Made by a program: the position numbers and the translations under genes. This document shows, in pieces, positions 1 to 9,608 of a stretch of DNA of 64,000 nt (position 1 is its first letter; each line of letters opens with the position of its first letter). The stretch lies in assembly GCF_024612015.1 (NCBI RefSeq), contig NZ_CP102512.1, positions 4,526,001-4,590,000 of the forward strand, read 5' to 3'. The notes under the pieces were generated by a model. That model had not been told where the DNA came from and did not search any database. It saw only the letters and a list, made by a program, of their open reading frames with translations. The DNA comes from Streptomyces sp. CA-210063 (lineage in GTDB: Bacteria; Actinomycetota; Actinomycetes; Streptomycetales; Streptomycetaceae).

Positions 1-2586
1 CTGCTCGCGCAGGAACCCCGCGTACGCGTCGCTGTCGGTCTGGTCGGCCACGTCCAGACCCGCGACGTCGATACCGGCGACCGAGACGGACCGGGTGGCG
101 GTGGTGTCCTTGCGTTTGTCGCCGTCCATGCCCTGCAGGTAGAGGGAGACGGTCTTGGTCTGGGTCTTGCCCGCGATGCCCTTGGTGGCGGTCACCTTGC
201 CGTAGCCGCGCCAGACGGACCAGGTGCGCTCGTCCTCCGGGGTCAGCGGATTGTCGTTGTGGTGCCAGGCGGGGTCGGCGTAGCTGTAGGTGTTCTCGGT
301 GCCTTCGTTCTTGCCGGTCGGGTCGGCGGTGCCGACGGCGGTGACCCGGTACTTGTGGAACCAGTCGAGGGAGGCGTCCTCGGCCCCGTTGATGTTCCAG
401 TACTGCGGGTAGCAGGACTTCGAGTTGTCGTCCTCGGCGGCCGGCATGTTGGAACCGCGCACGCACTCCGGGCCGGAGAGGGTGACGGTGGTGATGGCGC
501 CCGTCTCGGAGGTGACCGTCCTCATACGGGGCCGGGTCAGGGGCAGGATGTCGTCGGTGGCGTCGACCCGGTTGGGGCGCATCTCGTAGGTGAAGGTCAC
601 CGGGTCGAGCGCGATGTCGGTGCCGTTCTTCCCGGTGTGCCGGACCGACTTCAGGGTCAGGGTCTGGTCGGAGGTGTCGCCGATGTCGCCGCCGTCCAGG
701 TACTCCTGGGTCAGGTCCCAGCTGTCGACGGCGGTGAAGGCGCTCGCCGTGGCCGACCAGGCGTGTGTGGTGACGTTGGTCAGGCGCTTGCGGGTGAAGA
801 AGGCCGGGCTGACCGCGTCGCAGTCGGCGCCCGAGGCGCACACCGAGTCGTAGGGGACGTCCGGCCAATTGTCGGCGGTGGAGTCCTTCAGCTCGGAGCA
901 GTCGGAGGCGGTGCAGCGCTCGGCGTAGGAGAAGGTGACCTTGTCGGAGGTCACGCCGGAGAACAGGGTGTCCTTGTCCTGGCCGTAGAGGATCTTGGTG
1001 AGGTAGCCACCGCGGGTGTACTTGGTGGTGGCGGTGTCGGCGTCGTTCTTGGCGTAGTAGTTGCTCTCCGGCGTGTACCAGTACGTCATGGCGTTGCCGT
1101 GCGTGTCCACGACGTAGTCCAGGTTCCAGCGCCAGGCCTGCGTCACGGACCGGTCGGCGAAGGCGGAGCCCTGGTCGTAGCCGGGCTCGCCGGAGTCGTC
1201 GCCGTAGACCGGAACCGTCCACACGGAGTCGGTGGCGTCATCGGTACCCGCACCGGGGAGCTTGTTGAGGCCGAAGGTGTACTTGGTGCCGTCGCCGGTG
1301 GTCACCGTCCAGTACTCGCCGTTGCCGTCGCCGTTGTCGGCTCCGGTGGAGTGGGTGACGGTGGAGGCGTCATCGGAGCTCAGCCGCCAGACACCGGTCG
1401 TGTCGTCCTTGATCAGCTCGTTGGACTTGCCGTTGAGGACGATGGAGGCGTTGTCGTACTTCCAGCACAGGTCGTACTTGTCGTCCTGCCCGTCCTTTTC
1501 ACAGGAACCGTAGGAGCGCTCCACGTAGGACGCGGCGGACAGATCGAAGCCCTCGCCGACCTGGCTGCCCTGGTTGTTCGTCGAGGCGGTCCTGCCGTCG
1601 ATGCTGCCGGAGTCGTACGACAGCGACACGTTCGGCTTCGGCCCCGCCGCAGCCGGCGGTACGGCCATGTCGTACGACCACGTGAACGCGCCCGACGAGC
1701 CGCCCGCCTCCCAGGTGGAGGAGGACGAGAGAGGGCTCGCGGTGTAGTCGCCGGAGCCGGAGGTGGACGCGCCCGTGGTGGCGACCAGGGCCAGGACGGT
1801 TGCCGCGGAGGAGTCGGTCGCGGCGGCAGCGGTGGTGACCGAGGAGAAGCTCGCCGGGGTCACCACGCTGGACGCTTCCGCCCTGCTCGACGCCGTACCC
1901 GTTGACGTCCCCGTCAGAGCGACCTCCGCGGAAACCGTCCTGCCCGAAACGTCATTGTGGGAGTCGAGCGGGGTGCGCTCACGGCAGGCCGGCTTGTCCG
2001 GGGTGGTCAGGGCACAGGCCGGGAGGCGGTAGAGACGCAGGCGACCCGCCCAGTCACCACCGTACGCGGAGGCGAAGGCCGAGTAGTCGACGCCGATCTC
2101 CGCGGTGCCCGGCTCGGCGGCCGTCGCCGTCAGGAGTACACCCTTGACACCGGCGGCCTTCGTCTTCTTCCGGTCCAGGACCTCGATCCGGGTGCTGTCG
2201 GAGGTGTTGGCGAGCGTCACGGGGAGCCCGCCGGCAGTCAGCCGGGAGGCCTTGCCCTTCCCGGCGGGCTTCGCACTCGCCGCACCGGCCTTCGGCCACG
2301 TCGCGGTCTGCTGCGTCGTGGCCTGCCGGGCCTGTTCGGCGTTCTCCTTGCCGACCGCGGCCACCCGGGCCCGAGCCTGCTTGGCACCCAGGCCGGTGAC
2401 CGCGTAGACCTCGGAGGCCTCCTGCTTCGGTGCGTCGGGGCGGCCCAGGCCGCTGCCTGCGGCCTGGACCGGCCCGGCCAGGGCGGTCGGCGCAACGACC
2501 GCCAACACGAGCGTCGGCAGCAGGACGCGTCCGAGGCCGCCGCTGCCCCGGCGGGCACGCAGACGGGCACGTATACCGGCGCTCAT
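1..2586 (-). CDS. Rhs/YD-type secreted shell protein, N-terminal part (runs off left edge)
   Basis: The open frame starts at ATG 2586 behind a clear AGGGGAG ribosome site and stays open to base 1, so 862 codons are visible and the C-terminus is missing. The N-terminus is basic and then hydrophobic (around LGRVLLPTLVLAVVAPTALA), which reads as an export signal. Around residues 270-310 the protein shows the start of the SpvB/Rhs shell (stretches such as SYDMAVPPAAAGPKPNVSLSYDSGSID), followed by Tyr/Asp-rich beta repeats. Such proteins form a cocoon around a variable C-terminal toxin, but no toxin part is in the window. It lies 70 bp after a LamG-like secreted protein on the same strand, so the two probably form one operon. 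Confidence 0.8.
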   Translation of the reverse strand, partial: MSAGIRARLRARRGSGGLGRVLLPTLVLAVVAPTALAGPVQAAGSGLGRPDAPKQEASEVYAVTGLGAKQARARVAAVGKENAEQARQATTQQTATWPKAGAASAKPAGKGKASRLTAGGLPVTLANTSDSTRIEVLDRKKTKAAGVKGVLLTATAAEPGTAEIGVDYSAFASAYGGDWAGRLRLYRLPACALTTPDKPACRERTPLDSHNDVSGRTVSAEVALTGTSTGTASSRAEASSVVTPASFSSVTTAAAATDSSAATVLALVATTGASTSGSGDYTASPLSSSSTWEAGGSSGAFTWSYDMAVPPAAAGPKPNVSLSYDSGSIDGRTASTNNQGSQVGEGFDLSAASYVERSYGSCEKDGQDDKYDLCWKYDNASIVLNGKSNELIKDDTTGVWRLSSDDASTVTHSTGADNGDGNGEYWTVTTGDGTKYTFGLNKLPGAGTDDATDSVWTVPVYGDDSGEPGYDQGSAFADRSVTQAWRWNLDYVVDTHGNAMTYWYTPESNYYAKNDADTATTKYTRGGYLTKILYGQDKDTLFSGVTSDKVTFSYAERCTASDCSELKDSTADNWPDVPYDSVCASGADCDAVSPAFFTRKRLTNVTTHAWSATASAFTAVDSWDLTQEYLDGGDIGDTSDQTLTLKSVRHTGKNGTDIALDPVTFTYEMRPNRVDATDDILPLTRPRMRTVTSETGAITTVTLSGPECVRGSNMPAAEDDNSKSCYPQYWNINGAEDASLDWFHKYRVTAVGTADPTGKNEGTENTYSYADPAWHHNDNPLTPEDERTWSVWRGYGKVTATKGIAGKTQTKTVSLYLQGMDGDKRKDTTATRSVSVAGIDVAGLDVADQTDSDAYAGFLREQ

Positions 2587-2656
2587 GACAGGACTCCCCT
2601 GGTGATCACGACGGACTTGGAACGGACGGACGGAGAACGAGAGTTGGAGCGGGCGG

Positions 2657-5600
2657 TCAGGCACCGGCGATACCGACGGTGTCGCTGATCTGCTGCTGAC
2701 CGGACATCGCCCCGGCCCAGATCCGCACATCGGTCACCCGGCCCGCGAGGTAGTGCGCCCAGGCGGAGTCCACGAAGCCCTTGCCGACCGCGAAGTCGGC
2801 GGAACCGGCCACGGCCGTGTAGGCGAGGTCGGAGCCGTTCTGGTTGGCGCCGATGTACAGGCCGATGGTGTCGGTGTACGCGTCGAACACACCGGTCAGC
2901 TGCGTCACGCTGTTGCCGGAGACGACCGCGGCCTCGTCGGAGACCACCGCGGTCCAGCTGCCGTCGGCGTTGAGCCGACCGAAGTACCACTTGCCGACGG
3001 GAAGCTCCGTCTCGGTCTCCGGATCGAACTCGGTACCGGTTTTCTCGAACCACAGGCCCCACGAGGCGCCGTCGGTCCCGCGCTGACCGACGACCTGAGC
3101 GACGTAGCCATCGGCCTTCGCGCCCATGGCGGCTGAGTCCAGCTCCACCGCGGCCGTGACCGTGAACGAGCCGGACTCGTCGATCACCGGCCCGGCCGTG
3201 GTGGCCGCGTCGTCCGTGCCGTCGAGCACGATCGCCTCGCCGTCCAGGGTGGCCCCGCCGGTGAGCGTGAGGGACCGCCCGTAGCCGGAAGCTGTGTCGG
3301 ACAGAGTGGTGCCACTGGCCCCGTCCGGATCCCAGGCTCCGACCAGCTCGACGTCCGCGTTGCCGTCCGCGTCAAGCAGCCGGGCTTCGGTGGCGACCTC
3401 GTCGTCGGTCAGCAGCCGCTGCCAGACCGCCACCTCGTCGACCCGGCCGCGCCAGTAGTTCTGGTAGGTGCCCGCGGTGTAGGCAACCCGACCGATCTGC
3501 AGCGCGCCGTCCGAGACCGTCGCGTCCGAGGTGGCGGGCAGACTCACAGGCCCTCCCTGGAGCCGTCCGTTGACGTAGAGGCGGATGGTCCGGTTCTCGG
3601 CGTCGTAGGAGCCCGCCACATGGGTCCACGTCTTCAGCGCCACTCCGGCAGCATCCGCGTTGGCACCCTGGTACTTGCGGACGCCGTTCTCGTACCAACT
3701 CCACAGGAACACCCACCGCTGAGCACCGGACGAGTAGTAGAGGGAGAAGCTGGAGCTGTCGCTGCCGGTCTGCGACAGGACGGTGCGGTAGGCGGACGAG
3801 TCCGTGAGGTACGCCCACGCCCCGACAGTGAACGAGGACTGGGTGTTCACGACCGACTCGGTGGTGGCCGCGTACCCGGACTGGCGCGTGGTGTCGGAGG
3901 TGTCGTTCAGCCAGAGCGAACGGTCGCCGTCGCCCCGGCGGGCCAGCGAGGACCAGCCCGCACCGGTGGTGTACAGCGTCGCCGGGTGCCGGGCGCCCTC
4001 GGTGGCGGTGTCGGCCGCCGTGGTCACGGCCGAGCCTGCGGCGGCGTCGTCGAAGTGCCAGCGGCCGACCGCGGTCTGCCCCTCGGCGACCTTGAACTCG
4101 ACGATCGCCTTGCCGCCCCAGCCGTTGACGTCCTTGGCCCGGACCTGGAGCTGCTGCAGACCCGCCAGCCGTGGCGTGATCCACGGCTTGACCGTCTCGC
4201 CGACGATCGCCGTCGACCAGGTCTTGTCGGTGGCGAGTTTGTACTGATAGTGCGTGTTGGTGGTGTCACCGGCCGCCGGAGAGAAGGTGAACTGCGCCTT
4301 GGTGCCGGGTCCTCCGGCGGCTGCGCAGGCATCGGCGGTGCACTCGCTGTACGGGCTGCCGAAGCTGATCTTCGGAGCCTTGGGGGCGGTGGTATCGACC
4401 TTGAAGTAGCACCAGCCCTTCGTCGTCACCGTGCTGTTCGACTCCAGGTAGCTCGCATCGTCGTTGTACAACGACCGTGTGTGCACCCTCAACCGGTACA
4501 ACGCGCCCTCGGAGAGCGTGATCGGCGACGGATAGGTCACCGCGACGTTGTCACCGACAGAGCCGCTGGTCGGCCGCACCGGCTCGGTCGCCACGTCCCA
4601 GCTGCCGTCGCTCTGCTTCCTCTGCACGAAGAAGTGCGCCCGCAGATGGGCTCCGCTCTCACCGCCCGCCGCGGTCTGCGGCCGCGCTGTCAACATCGGC
4701 GTCGGGTCCGCGATGATGTCCGGATCGCCGGCGTCGGTCTCACAGCTGATGCCGCTTCCCCGCACGATGCCGGCACTGGTCGGCACGGCGGGCAGACCGA
4801 CGTACTTCACGGACAGCACAGCGTCGTCGTCGAACCGCTTCCAGCCGTTGGGGTCAGACTCGTCATCCGCCTTCAGCATCAGCGTGAGGCGGGAGAAGTC
4901 ACCGGCGGCGAACTTCTTGACCGTCGAGGTCAGGTTCTCGTAGCTCTGCGCCGGGTCGTCGTTGAACTCGATCGGCGCGTCCGGCTGGTCCGGGTCGCAC
5001 AGCGAGCCCCGCCCGGCGGCCACGGTACGGTCACCCATGACGTCCCAGTTCGACGTCGGGCCCGGCCAGTTGGTCGCGGAGGAGATATTGCCGGTGCGGA
5101 CCAGCTCGACGACCGTCTTCTCGCAGGACATCGACCAGCGCTCGGTCACCCGGAACGTGGTGTCCAGCACGCGCTTGCCCGCCAGCTTGGTCGGCGCGAA
5201 CTCGAAGTACATGCGCTGCTTGTAGCCGGAGCCGCAGTAGTAGGCGTAGCCGCCGGTGACGTACGTACCGCAGTAGCCGACGCCCTCGCCGTCGTCACCG
5301 CCGGAGAAGTTGTAGTAGGTGTCGCCGTCCGAGGACAGCACGGTGCGCTCGGACTCCTCCAGCGCCACATCGGGGTCGATATACAGCGGATAAACCGTGT
5401 CCTCGCCGGCCAGCAGCTCCGGGTCGGGCACGACCGCCACCGATTCTTCGGTCAGTTGCACGGGCAGCACGGCGGAGGCGTCACCCACGCCGGGCCCGTC
5501 GGCGGGATGGTCGGGAGAGGCTTCGCCGTCGCCGTCCTGGACGGGCTCGTCGTCACTGGCGGAGGCAAGTGACATGGTGGTCGTTCCACCGGTGCCGACG

Positions 5601-6385
5601 TCACCGGCCGAGTCCCACATCCGCGCGGCCGGGGAACGGAACACCGTGTTGCCGTCCTCGTCCACAGCGGCCAGCCCACCGCCCGTACGGCTGCTCACCG
5701 CCAGGCCCTCGGTCTCCAGCGAGAACTCGATCCTCTCGAGATCCGGGTTGGCCGCGGCCTCGGCGGACTTGACGATCAATACCTGCTTCACGCCCTCCAC
5801 GGTGGCCGTCAGCCGCAGGTCGACTCCGGGAAGCACATCGGCGTAGGTGACGGCAGCGCCGTCCAGCGTGGGCTTCGGCAGGGTGCCGGGCCAGCCCAAG
5901 CTCAAAGACTTGCCGTCCTCGGCGAGAGTCACCAAGCCGTCGCCGTCACCACCGGCGGAGAAGGAGATATCGGCCACCGCCGCCTTCGGCCCGATCGAGC
6001 CGTCAGCCCGGCGCTCCAGAGTGGCATCCGGCGCGGCCCACGATCCGTCCTTGGTCGCCACCCGCACGGGGACGACGGACTGCTCCAGGGTGAACGAATA
6101 GCCGTCCGGGTTGGCGTACGTCGTGGAGTACTCCGCGCGCTCGCCGACAACCTCGACCTCCTCCCCGGAGGCCGCCGCCCGCTCCAGCGCCGTCGAAGCC
6201 TCGGACGCCGAAGAGGACTCCTGCGTGTCCGCCGACGCGGTCGGCGCGGTGACGACAAGCGCGGGCAGGACAGCCAGCAACACCACCGCAGCCGTCGCCG
6301 CGGAGAAGAAACGCTCCAGACAACCCGAGCGACCGTTCTCCAGGCAGCGCAAGCGATCCCCGCCCATACCCCCACCCCCGCTCAC
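2657..6385 (-). CDS. Secreted LamG/concanavalin-fold protein, Rhs partner
   Basis: 1242 aa. The N-terminus has a basic stretch, a hydrophobic core and an Ala-X-Ala cleavage-like site (VVTAPTASA), so it should be exported. The first 800 residues resemble the DNRLRE-type beta-rich region common on actinobacterial Rhs partners, including a fibronectin-like part. Two LamG-like jelly-roll domains follow at roughly residues 790-980 and 1000-1230, each with the typical order of activity-like phrases (FTVGAWAYLTD; GSFTVTAAVELD). It lies directly upstream of the Rhs shell gene. The GTG start at 6385 has a poor ribosome site; ATG at 6367 is an alternative and would give the same signal peptide. Ligand unknown. 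Confidence 0.75.
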   Translation of the reverse strand: MSGGGGMGGDRLRCLENGRSGCLERFFSAATAAVVLLAVLPALVVTAPTASADTQESSSASEASTALERAAASGEEVEVVGERAEYSTTYANPDGYSFTLEQSVVPVRVATKDGSWAAPDATLERRADGSIGPKAAVADISFSAGGDGDGLVTLAEDGKSLSLGWPGTLPKPTLDGAAVTYADVLPGVDLRLTATVEGVKQVLIVKSAEAAANPDLERIEFSLETEGLAVSSRTGGGLAAVDEDGNTVFRSPAARMWDSAGDVGTGGTTTMSLASASDDEPVQDGDGEASPDHPADGPGVGDASAVLPVQLTEESVAVVPDPELLAGEDTVYPLYIDPDVALEESERTVLSSDGDTYYNFSGGDDGEGVGYCGTYVTGGYAYYCGSGYKQRMYFEFAPTKLAGKRVLDTTFRVTERWSMSCEKTVVELVRTGNISSATNWPGPTSNWDVMGDRTVAAGRGSLCDPDQPDAPIEFNDDPAQSYENLTSTVKKFAAGDFSRLTLMLKADDESDPNGWKRFDDDAVLSVKYVGLPAVPTSAGIVRGSGISCETDAGDPDIIADPTPMLTARPQTAAGGESGAHLRAHFFVQRKQSDGSWDVATEPVRPTSGSVGDNVAVTYPSPITLSEGALYRLRVHTRSLYNDDASYLESNSTVTTKGWCYFKVDTTAPKAPKISFGSPYSECTADACAAAGGPGTKAQFTFSPAAGDTTNTHYQYKLATDKTWSTAIVGETVKPWITPRLAGLQQLQVRAKDVNGWGGKAIVEFKVAEGQTAVGRWHFDDAAAGSAVTTAADTATEGARHPATLYTTGAGWSSLARRGDGDRSLWLNDTSDTTRQSGYAATTESVVNTQSSFTVGAWAYLTDSSAYRTVLSQTGSDSSSFSLYYSSGAQRWVFLWSWYENGVRKYQGANADAAGVALKTWTHVAGSYDAENRTIRLYVNGRLQGGPVSLPATSDATVSDGALQIGRVAYTAGTYQNYWRGRVDEVAVWQRLLTDDEVATEARLLDADGNADVELVGAWDPDGASGTTLSDTASGYGRSLTLTGGATLDGEAIVLDGTDDAATTAGPVIDESGSFTVTAAVELDSAAMGAKADGYVAQVVGQRGTDGASWGLWFEKTGTEFDPETETELPVGKWYFGRLNADGSWTAVVSDEAAVVSGNSVTQLTGVFDAYTDTIGLYIGANQNGSDLAYTAVAGSADFAVGKGFVDSAWAHYLAGRVTDVRIWAGAMSGQQQISDTVGIAGA

Positions 6386-6917
6386 ACGATCTTTACGAGC
6401 GGGGATGCAACCAGCCTTGAACGAACCCGGTCAAATGAAATCCAGATGAACTAACCACGCGCCTTAGGCAACTGACGTTACGTCAGCCACGAGGAGTCCG
6501 CCGTCCGAATTGGTCCGGATTCAAGACCGCGCCGAGCCTCCAAGAACGCCGACCGCCATACCCTCCGGCCAAAGCTCACTTCGACTCCAACCTCACACCT
6601 CTACGTCGGAGCGGTGTGAAGTTGGCGCTTCTCGACAAGAACAGAAGACCCCTGTGTTCGCGGTTTCCCCGTTCGCCCGGCCCTCTTTGGGTGCTCCACA
6701 ACCGCCTCGGCCGCACCATCACTGCACCGATGGCCTCCCCTCGGCCTCCCCCTTCCCGAATCCCGGTCCGAAGCAGGCGATGATCCGCACAAACATGCAG
6801 GTCAACGTCCTACACGTCGCCAGAGTCACTGAGCACAGGAACCCCACAACCCATGCACGGGAATGCGTAGGTCAACAGGCGTTCCAAATCAGCGTTCCCA
6901 TGGTCACGGAAAAGAAA
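6386..6917. other. Gene-free stretch upstream of the LamG gene
   Basis: No convincing coding frame on either strand. It must hold the promoter of the LamG-Rhs operon near its left end; I cannot point to a clear -10/-35 pair. Confidence 0.4.
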
Positions 6918-6998
6918 AAACCCCAGGTCAAAGACTTGACCTGGGGTTCACCACAGAGCCGCCTTCGGGATTCGAACCCGAGACCTACGCATTACGAG
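6918..6998 (-). repeat. Attachment-site scar 1: 3' half of tRNA-Thr(CGT) plus terminator
   Basis: Read on the minus strand this begins in an anticodon loop (CTCGTAA, anticodon CGT = Thr), then the 3' anticodon strand TGCGT, variable loop AGGTC, T arm TCGGG-TTCGAAT-CCCGA and acceptor strand AGGCGGC. The 5' half is absent: the bases before the loop do not pair as ACGCA. A terminator hairpin follows at 6921-6946 with a T-rich tail. A 62-bp block (6937-6998) is identical to 30523-30584 in the same orientation. A sequence cut exactly at the anticodon loop and repeated directly is what tRNA-targeting integrases leave behind. Confidence 0.85.
6921..6946 (-). terminator. Rho-independent terminator of the tRNA-Thr fragment
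   Basis: CCCCAGGTCA and TGACCTGGGG pair across a short loop. On the minus strand the stem is followed by GGGGTTTTTTC, the usual T run. Confidence 0.8.
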
Positions 6999-7356
6999 AC
7001 CATGAGTGATCGTGTTGCGTGGTACCTCGTCGTGCTGCCCGGTGATGTTCTGCCTGATCAGAGCACTTGCAACAGGTTGGCCCATGCCGCACCGTGATGC
7101 ACCGTCCAAAGGCGTCTGTCCACCAACTGTCCACCGGTGGGGCTCTCGTCAGCCTGCCAGTGAGACTGCCGCTGGGCTGCCGGTGAAGCTGTCGAGCGGT
7201 CGGAAAGACGAGCAAAGGTCACTGTGGGACCTCGACAGCCATCCGCCAGTGGGTTCTCCACGGATGCTTCCCCGATAGCACCTCACCCTGGCCACTATCT
7301 GCCCGGTCCTGGCGCGGATGTGTTCCGCCGGGGTTGCCGTCGGGCTACGGCTTGAT
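6999..7356. other. Gene-free stretch beside the attachment scar
   Basis: I see no supportable gene. It contains the phrase CGTCCAAAGGCGTCTGTCCAC near 7102, which recurs with one change near 8044 and recalls the TGTCCACC repeats often found next to actinobacterial integration sites. Confidence 0.3.
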
Positions 7357-7563
7357 TCAGCCCAGGACGCCGATGTCGAGTCGCTGGCGGGCACAGGTGA
7401 CGACGACGTGGGCGAGCCGGGCTTCAGCGGCGTCGAAGTCTCCGGGCAGGGGGTCACCGTTCTCGTCCGTCTCTTCTTGGTTGACCGGTTCGGTGAAGTC
7501 CTCGCCGATGCGGACGGAGGCCCATTTTCGGCCTCTGCCCTTGTGGGTGGTGGGGCCACGTTC
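7357..7563 (-). pseudogene. C-terminal tail of a UvrD/PcrA-type helicase (remnant)
   Basis: A 68-residue open tail without a start codon, closed upstream by an in-frame TGA (7564-7566). It ends with AEARLAHVVVTCARQRLDIG, very close to helicase motif VI of superfamily-1 UvrD-like enzymes, where ARLAYVAVTRAR..L is usual. The central Arg of motif VI is replaced by Cys. Only the last domain survives, so it is a relic. Confidence 0.45.
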
Positions 7564-7566
7564 TCA

Positions 7567-8281
7567 GCGTCCTGTTCGACCGGGAGTCTTGCAGGATAAG
7601 TGGTCCCCACGCCTCTGCTGTGGGTGTCTTTGCCCACGCAGGGGTTGGATCAGCCGTCGATGTCGGGGAAGGGCCGCCGGCCGACGGGGTCTCCATGTGC
7701 GTTGCGCGAGGAAGGTTCGGAGAGTGCCGCCTGGCGCAGGTGCTCGGCGAGCGCCGCGGTGGCCGTCGGCGAGGCTCGGTCCTTGACGCCCCAGGCCAGC
7801 AGATGGTGACGGCGGGCCCAGAGGTCCTGCAGTTCGCACACGTCCCCACCAAGGCATCGCAGACGCCCGCCCGCTGCACCCCCTGCCTCCGCCGATCACC
7901 GACCCGGACGCCATCGCCCACCTCGACATATGACGACGCGACCGCCTCGGCGGCACCCTCCACGAGTACCAGCATGCGGCCTGACCTGCACGGACGCGAT
8001 TCTCGGCAGGGACAAGGTTGCCCGGTGCTCCTGCGTGATACCCCGTCCAAAGGCGGCTGTCCACACCGACAGGGTTGTCACCGGCCCACCAGCGAGAATG
8101 GAACTGGACTCCCGACGACGCCGTCGCCCGATCGGAGAATCGAACGGAAGCCGCTGTAGGATCTCCACAAGCACACCTTCTCCGAGGTTCCGGCACCCTG
8201 CCCTCCCCTGTACAGATGGTCGACGCCGTAGCCGCGAAGGAGCCGCGCCAGTTGACGCTCAGGTCAACACGGCCGACTGGG
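7567..8281. other. Gene-free stretch
   Basis: Several overlapping frames are open on both strands, but none has a plausible start, ribosome site or recognisable protein. It includes the second CGTCCAAAGGCGGCTGTCCAC copy near 8044. Confidence 0.3.
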
Positions 8282-8924
8282 TCATTTCTCGTCGAGCCGT
8301 TCATCGAGGATCTCGGCAGCCCAGGCGCGCAACCGTCGGCGCATGTCCTCCACCTGGCCGCCATTGATGCCGTATACCTCGTACTCCCGGTCCGGCCAAC
8401 GGTCGACCGCCCGCAGCGCTTGGGCGAAGTAACGCGGATCGAACCCGGCGTCGTGCTCCAACGCCAACTCCAGCAGTTGCCCACCCGAGTACCGTCCGGA
8501 GGCGAGCGCGGCATTCACGTGGCGCGGCCCGTCCGAAGAGGGTGGTCACTTTGTTGGCCACGGCGTCATCGGCATGCAGGACCGGACCGATCTCCAACAC
8601 GGCAGGCGGGTGAGCCCTCCAGTCGCACCCGAGCTCCACCTTCGCCGTGCGCCCCTGTCCATCAGCAACCGCGAACCGGGCGAACACCCCACCGGACTTC
8701 TCCACCTCAACGGTGAGGCCCGCCGCCCGGTAGGCCGCAGTCACCGCATCGACGGCCTCGGAGAAGGCCACCGGGTCAGCGATGTCCGTGAACAGGTCGA
8801 CGTCATCCGACAGCCGTTCCAGGAACCCATGCGCCTGGACGGCGTACCCGCCGGCCAGGACGAAGCCGTATCCCGCGGCGGCTCCAAGACCGATACGGGC
8901 GAGTCGGGCGTGAAAGGGATCCAT
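8282..8924 (-). pseudogene. AbiEii-like nucleotidyltransferase toxin, frameshifted
   Basis: The frame starts at ATG 8924 (MDPFHARLARIG). It shows the nucleotidyltransferase core of AbiEii/DUF1814 proteins: LAGGYAVQAHG (about residue 20) and DDVDLFTD (about 35-42), then ANKVTTLFGRAAPR near residue 130. Here the frame breaks. The expected continuation (VNAALASGRYSGGQLLELALEHD) lies in another frame and stops at 8282. The break is near 8510 and fits loss of two bases or gain of one. AbiEii enzymes are the toxin half of type IV toxin-antitoxin pairs. The gene begins 11 bp after the small upstream gene, matching an antitoxin-toxin order. Confidence 0.7.
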
Positions 8925-8935
8925 GCAGGCGGATA

Positions 8936-9259
8936 CTACGCAGCCCTGCGGGCCAGTTGCGGGAATCGCCCTTCCCACATCAACCGCACTCGCGGCGGAA
9001 GCCACAGCCTCCGCCACACGGCCGAGAGCAGTACCGGGTCAAGGAACTTCCGCAGCTCCCCTGCATGCATGGCCTCCCGGATGACCGTCTCATAGAGCAT
9101 CCGCAGGTCCGCGTCGTCCGACAGGTCGTAGACACGCTTCGGTGTCCAGTCCAGCGCAGTCGGCAAAGCCACCATTCCGGCTGCCGGACCGGCAAGTTCC
9201 TCCAGCGTCTCCGGAACCGTGTAGGGCCGGATCTCCGCGTACCGCACCCGAGACTCCAT
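8936..9259 (-). CDS. Small protein upstream of AbiEii-like toxin, possible antitoxin partner
   Basis: 107 aa, started at ATG 9259 (MESRVRYAEIRPYTV), chosen because it begins the conserved-looking part. Longer starts enter the neighbouring IS-rich region. The sequence is mixed charged with no motif I recognise (LEELAGPAAGMVALPTALDW in the middle). Small genes directly before DUF1814 nucleotidyltransferases are usual, and often encode the cognate antitoxin or a linker protein. The function here is therefore inferred from position only. Confidence 0.5.
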   Translation of the reverse strand: MESRVRYAEIRPYTVPETLEELAGPAAGMVALPTALDWTPKRVYDLSDDADLRMLYETVIREAMHAGELRKFLDPVLLSAVWRRLWLPPRVRLMWEGRFPQLARRAA

Positions 9260-9608
9260 ACGCTCAGTATGCCCCTGCACGAGAGCTGTCCGCCGGTCGC
9301 TGTGGTGTCCGCCCATGACGTCATCGACGCCCGTGTGGAGGGCACCCACCAGGAGCGCGCCCGCCACAGGCTCACCCCCTACCGATTGCGCCAGCTGAGA
9401 GCCCCGGTGCCGCGCCTGTCCCTGGACGTGCGGCGCGGAAAGCGGCGCTACCCGCTCGACCTGGCTGCTGCCCGCCGAGGGATTCGCCCCTGCGCCTGCC
9501 GAAAACCTCATCCGTCCTGGTGGGGGCTGGTGTACGGGTGGTGTCGAGCGCGGGCGCTCGGGCGGGTGCAACGGGCACCCGGTGAGTGCCCCGGCAGGAT
9601 GATCTGTC

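Noticed and set aside
259..1905. 548-residue open frame on the plus strand opposite the Rhs gene
   Set aside because: Val/Gly/Arg-rich shadow of the real minus-strand gene; no ribosome site or family.
3620..5572. 650-residue plus-strand open frame opposite the LamG gene
   Set aside because: Composition typical of an antisense shadow at this GC content; the minus strand has a clear signal peptide and domains.
6937..6998. A functional tRNA-Thr gene
   Set aside because: Only the 3' half is present at both 6937 and 30523; the D arm and the 5' acceptor strand are missing.
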